A stretch of 14,565 bases of DNA from an uncultured Bacilli bacterium (lineage in GTDB: Bacteria; Bacillota_I; Bacilli_A; RF39; UBA660). Position 1 is the stretch's first letter. The number at the start of each line of letters is the position of its first letter. The notes beneath the pieces are model-generated. The model worked only from the letters and a program-made list of their open reading frames with translations. It did not search any database and was not told where the DNA came from. Positions 13,279-14,565 of this stretch are shown here, in pieces. The DNA is taken from positions 1 to 14,565 of the forward strand of contig CANRCO010000020.1 in NCBI GenBank assembly GCA_947629125.1, read 5' to 3'. A program made the position numbers and the translations under genes.

Positions 13279-14211
13279 TTATTTTACAAATTTTGCTAAA
13301 ATTTTTTCTTTCTTGACACCATTTAGATAATCTTGTACTGACATATGCTTTTTTCCAAAAGGTTTTATCTCAGTTAAATATATGACACCATCTTGACATG
13401 TTATACCAATAGCATCTTTTTTTATATCTATTATTTGCCCAACTTCTTTAACAACTTTTTTTAAAAAATAAGCCTTATATACTTTATATTCTAAATCATC
13501 TATTAATAAATTAGCTAAAGGCCAAGGATTTAAACCGCGAATTTGATTTAATATTTCCTGTCCAGTTTTACTAAAATCTAAGTGTTCCTCTTCTCTTTTA
13601 ATATTATAAGCATAAGTAGCCTTAGTTTCATCTTGTTTAAATCTCTTATTCGTTCCATCAATTATGCCTGGTAAAGTTTTAATTAATAAATCTGCACCAA
13701 TTTTAGCTAATTTTTCATGCAATATGCCCACATTATCATCATCTTGAATTTTATACTCTTCTTGACTAATAATATCACCAGTATCCATTTTTTCATCCAT
13801 ATACATAATAGTAATACCGGTTTTTTCTTCACCATTAATTAAAGCTTTGTGAATTGGAGCACCACCTCGTAATTTAGGTAGTAATGAAGCATGAACATTT
13901 ATACAACCTAATCTTGGTAAGTCTAATATTTCTTTTGGTATTATTTGACCGTATGCACAAGTAATAATTATATCAGGTTTTACTTCAATAATTTTAGCAT
14001 AATCTTCTTTTATTTTAGTTGGTTGAAAAACAGGAATATTTTCTTTTAAAGCTAACTGTTTAACAGCTGAATATTTTAACTCTTTTTTTCGACCTACTAA
14101 TTTATCTGGTTGGGTAACTACTAACAAAACATTGGTATTAGTAATTAATTTTTCTAAAACTACTTGGGCAAACTCGGGAGTACCCATAAAAACTACTTTT
14201 AAATCTTGCAT
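13279..14211 (-). CDS. fmt: methionyl-tRNA formyltransferase
   Basis: This 310-residue enzyme formylates initiator Met-tRNA using 10-formyl-tetrahydrofolate. The N-terminal catalytic domain starts with KVVFMGTPEFA and contains the folate and catalytic block INVHASLLPKLRGGAPIHKA (104-123, His108) and GITIMYMDEKMDTGDI (132-147, Asp143). The C-terminal tRNA-binding domain includes IRGLNPWPLA. Length is normal. ATG 14211 has AGGAG upstream, and an extended -10 lies at 14256-14264. The usual Bacillota neighbours def and priA are not visible beside it, and there is no terminator directly after the stop. Confidence 0.98.
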   Translation of the reverse strand: MQDLKVVFMGTPEFAQVVLEKLITNTNVLLVVTQPDKLVGRKKELKYSAVKQLALKENIPVFQPTKIKEDYAKIIEVKPDIIITCAYGQIIPKEILDLPRLGCINVHASLLPKLRGGAPIHKALINGEEKTGITIMYMDEKMDTGDIISQEEYKIQDDDNVGILHEKLAKIGADLLIKTLPGIIDGTNKRFKQDETKATYAYNIKREEEHLDFSKTGQEILNQIRGLNPWPLANLLIDDLEYKVYKAYFLKKVVKEVGQIIDIKKDAIGITCQDGVIYLTEIKPFGKKHMSVQDYLNGVKKEKILAKFVK

Positions 14212-14255
14212 ATTAATTCTCCTTGTAAAAATATATTAACATAATAAATTAAAAT

Positions 14256-14287
14256 ATTATAGCAATTTTTTTAAAATATGCTATAAT
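14256..14287. promoter_or_regulatory. mirror-image divergent promoters of fmt and the right-edge gene
   Basis: ATTATAGCA (14256-14264) and TGCTATAAT (14279-14287) are perfect 9-base inverted copies 14 bases apart. Each is a TGn-extended consensus -10, one reading left into fmt and one right into the gene at 14312. Neither has a clear -35, and the two polymerase footprints would overlap. Confidence 0.65.
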
Positions 14288-14311
14288 AACAAATTTGAAG
14301 GAGCCAAACAA

Positions 14312-14565
14312 ATGTTAAGTAATGATTTAGAATTTGCAATAAATTTAATTAAGGAAAATACTTCTTTATCTAATAATAAACTATATTCTTTTTCCAATGA
14401 AAATTTAATCGATTTATTTAAAGCTTTAAAAGTAACTAACAAATCAGTACTTTGTGTTTTAGCAAGTTCTGACCAAGTGCTTGATTCTTTATTATTTAAT
14501 GCTAAAAATATTGCTACATTTGATATAAATCCTTTAACTAAACATTTTTTTGAACTAAAAAAAGC
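14312..14565 (+). CDS. DUF3419-like / putative SAM-methyltransferase-fold protein, N-terminal fragment
   Basis: I read 84 complete codons running off the right edge, so most of the protein is missing. ATG 14312 has GAAGGAG upstream at good spacing. The visible part has an N-terminal helical stretch (LEFAINLIKENT), LYSFSNENLIDLFKALK, and then SVLCVLASSDQVLDSLLF with NIATFDINPL. This resembles motif I and the acidic motif II of class I methyltransferase folds as they appear in DUF3419-like Bacillota proteins (VL...SSGDQ....L..GA..V..FDIN). The subfamily and any enzymatic role cannot be settled from this fragment. Confidence 0.65.
   Translation, partial: MLSNDLEFAINLIKENTSLSNNKLYSFSNENLIDLFKALKVTNKSVLCVLASSDQVLDSLLFNAKNIATFDINPLTKHFFELKK

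Overview
The window is a very AT-rich (roughly three-quarters A+T) piece of a low-GC Gram-positive (Bacillota) chromosome. The Prp protease next to an L27 with a cleavable N-terminal extension, the RuvAB, Obg and Fmt sequences and the UgtP-type glycolipid synthase all point to Bacilli or a Mollicutes-related uncultured lineage. The code is standard: tryptophan is read from TGG and TGA ends the gene at 1016-1363. Nearly everything lies on the minus strand. The plus strand carries only rpmB, a DUF192 gene and the start of a gene at the right edge.

Layout, left to right. (1) 1-1780 looks accessory: a RhuM-family gene cut by the window edge and two adjacent, dissimilar ASCH-domain genes. (2) 1930-3740 holds a putative membrane protein (PF06541 type) abutting a processive diacylglycerol glucosyltransferase of the UgtP/MGDG-synthase type, with a promoter and a terminator. 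(3) 3752-4464 is an MmcQ/YjbR-family gene. (4) 4472-6467 is a translation and secretion operon read right to left, rplU-prp-rpmA-rplS-lepB. It has structured leaders before rplU and rplS and a strong terminator between rplS and lepB. Prp probably matures L27 from the same operon. (5) rpmB (L28) is divergent from it at 6545-6798. (6) 6783-8940 is ruvA-ruvB plus an unrecognised gene. (7) 9002-11226 encodes a primary-type sigma factor of 720 residues, about twice the usual core, with a 330-residue C-terminal tail containing a repeated module. (8) A DUF192 gene diverges from it. (9) 11634-12947 is obgE. (10) 12967-13276 is a 370-base gap between obgE and fmt that holds what I read as a standalone structured RNA. 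(11) fmt and a divergent, truncated DUF3419-like gene share a symmetric promoter region.

The two most interesting items are the candidate RNA at 12967-13116 (minus strand) and the sigma-factor tail. The RNA has its own extended -10 promoter, a closing stem starting at the predicted 5' end, a three-way junction and an intrinsic terminator. The 7-nt loop of one arm is perfectly complementary to 7 nt of the terminator loop. In the sigma factor, 51-residue segments at 422-472 and 540-590 align without gaps. Most recognisable promoters have a TGn-extended -10 element with a weak -35, and the sigma factor keeps the residues that read such promoters.
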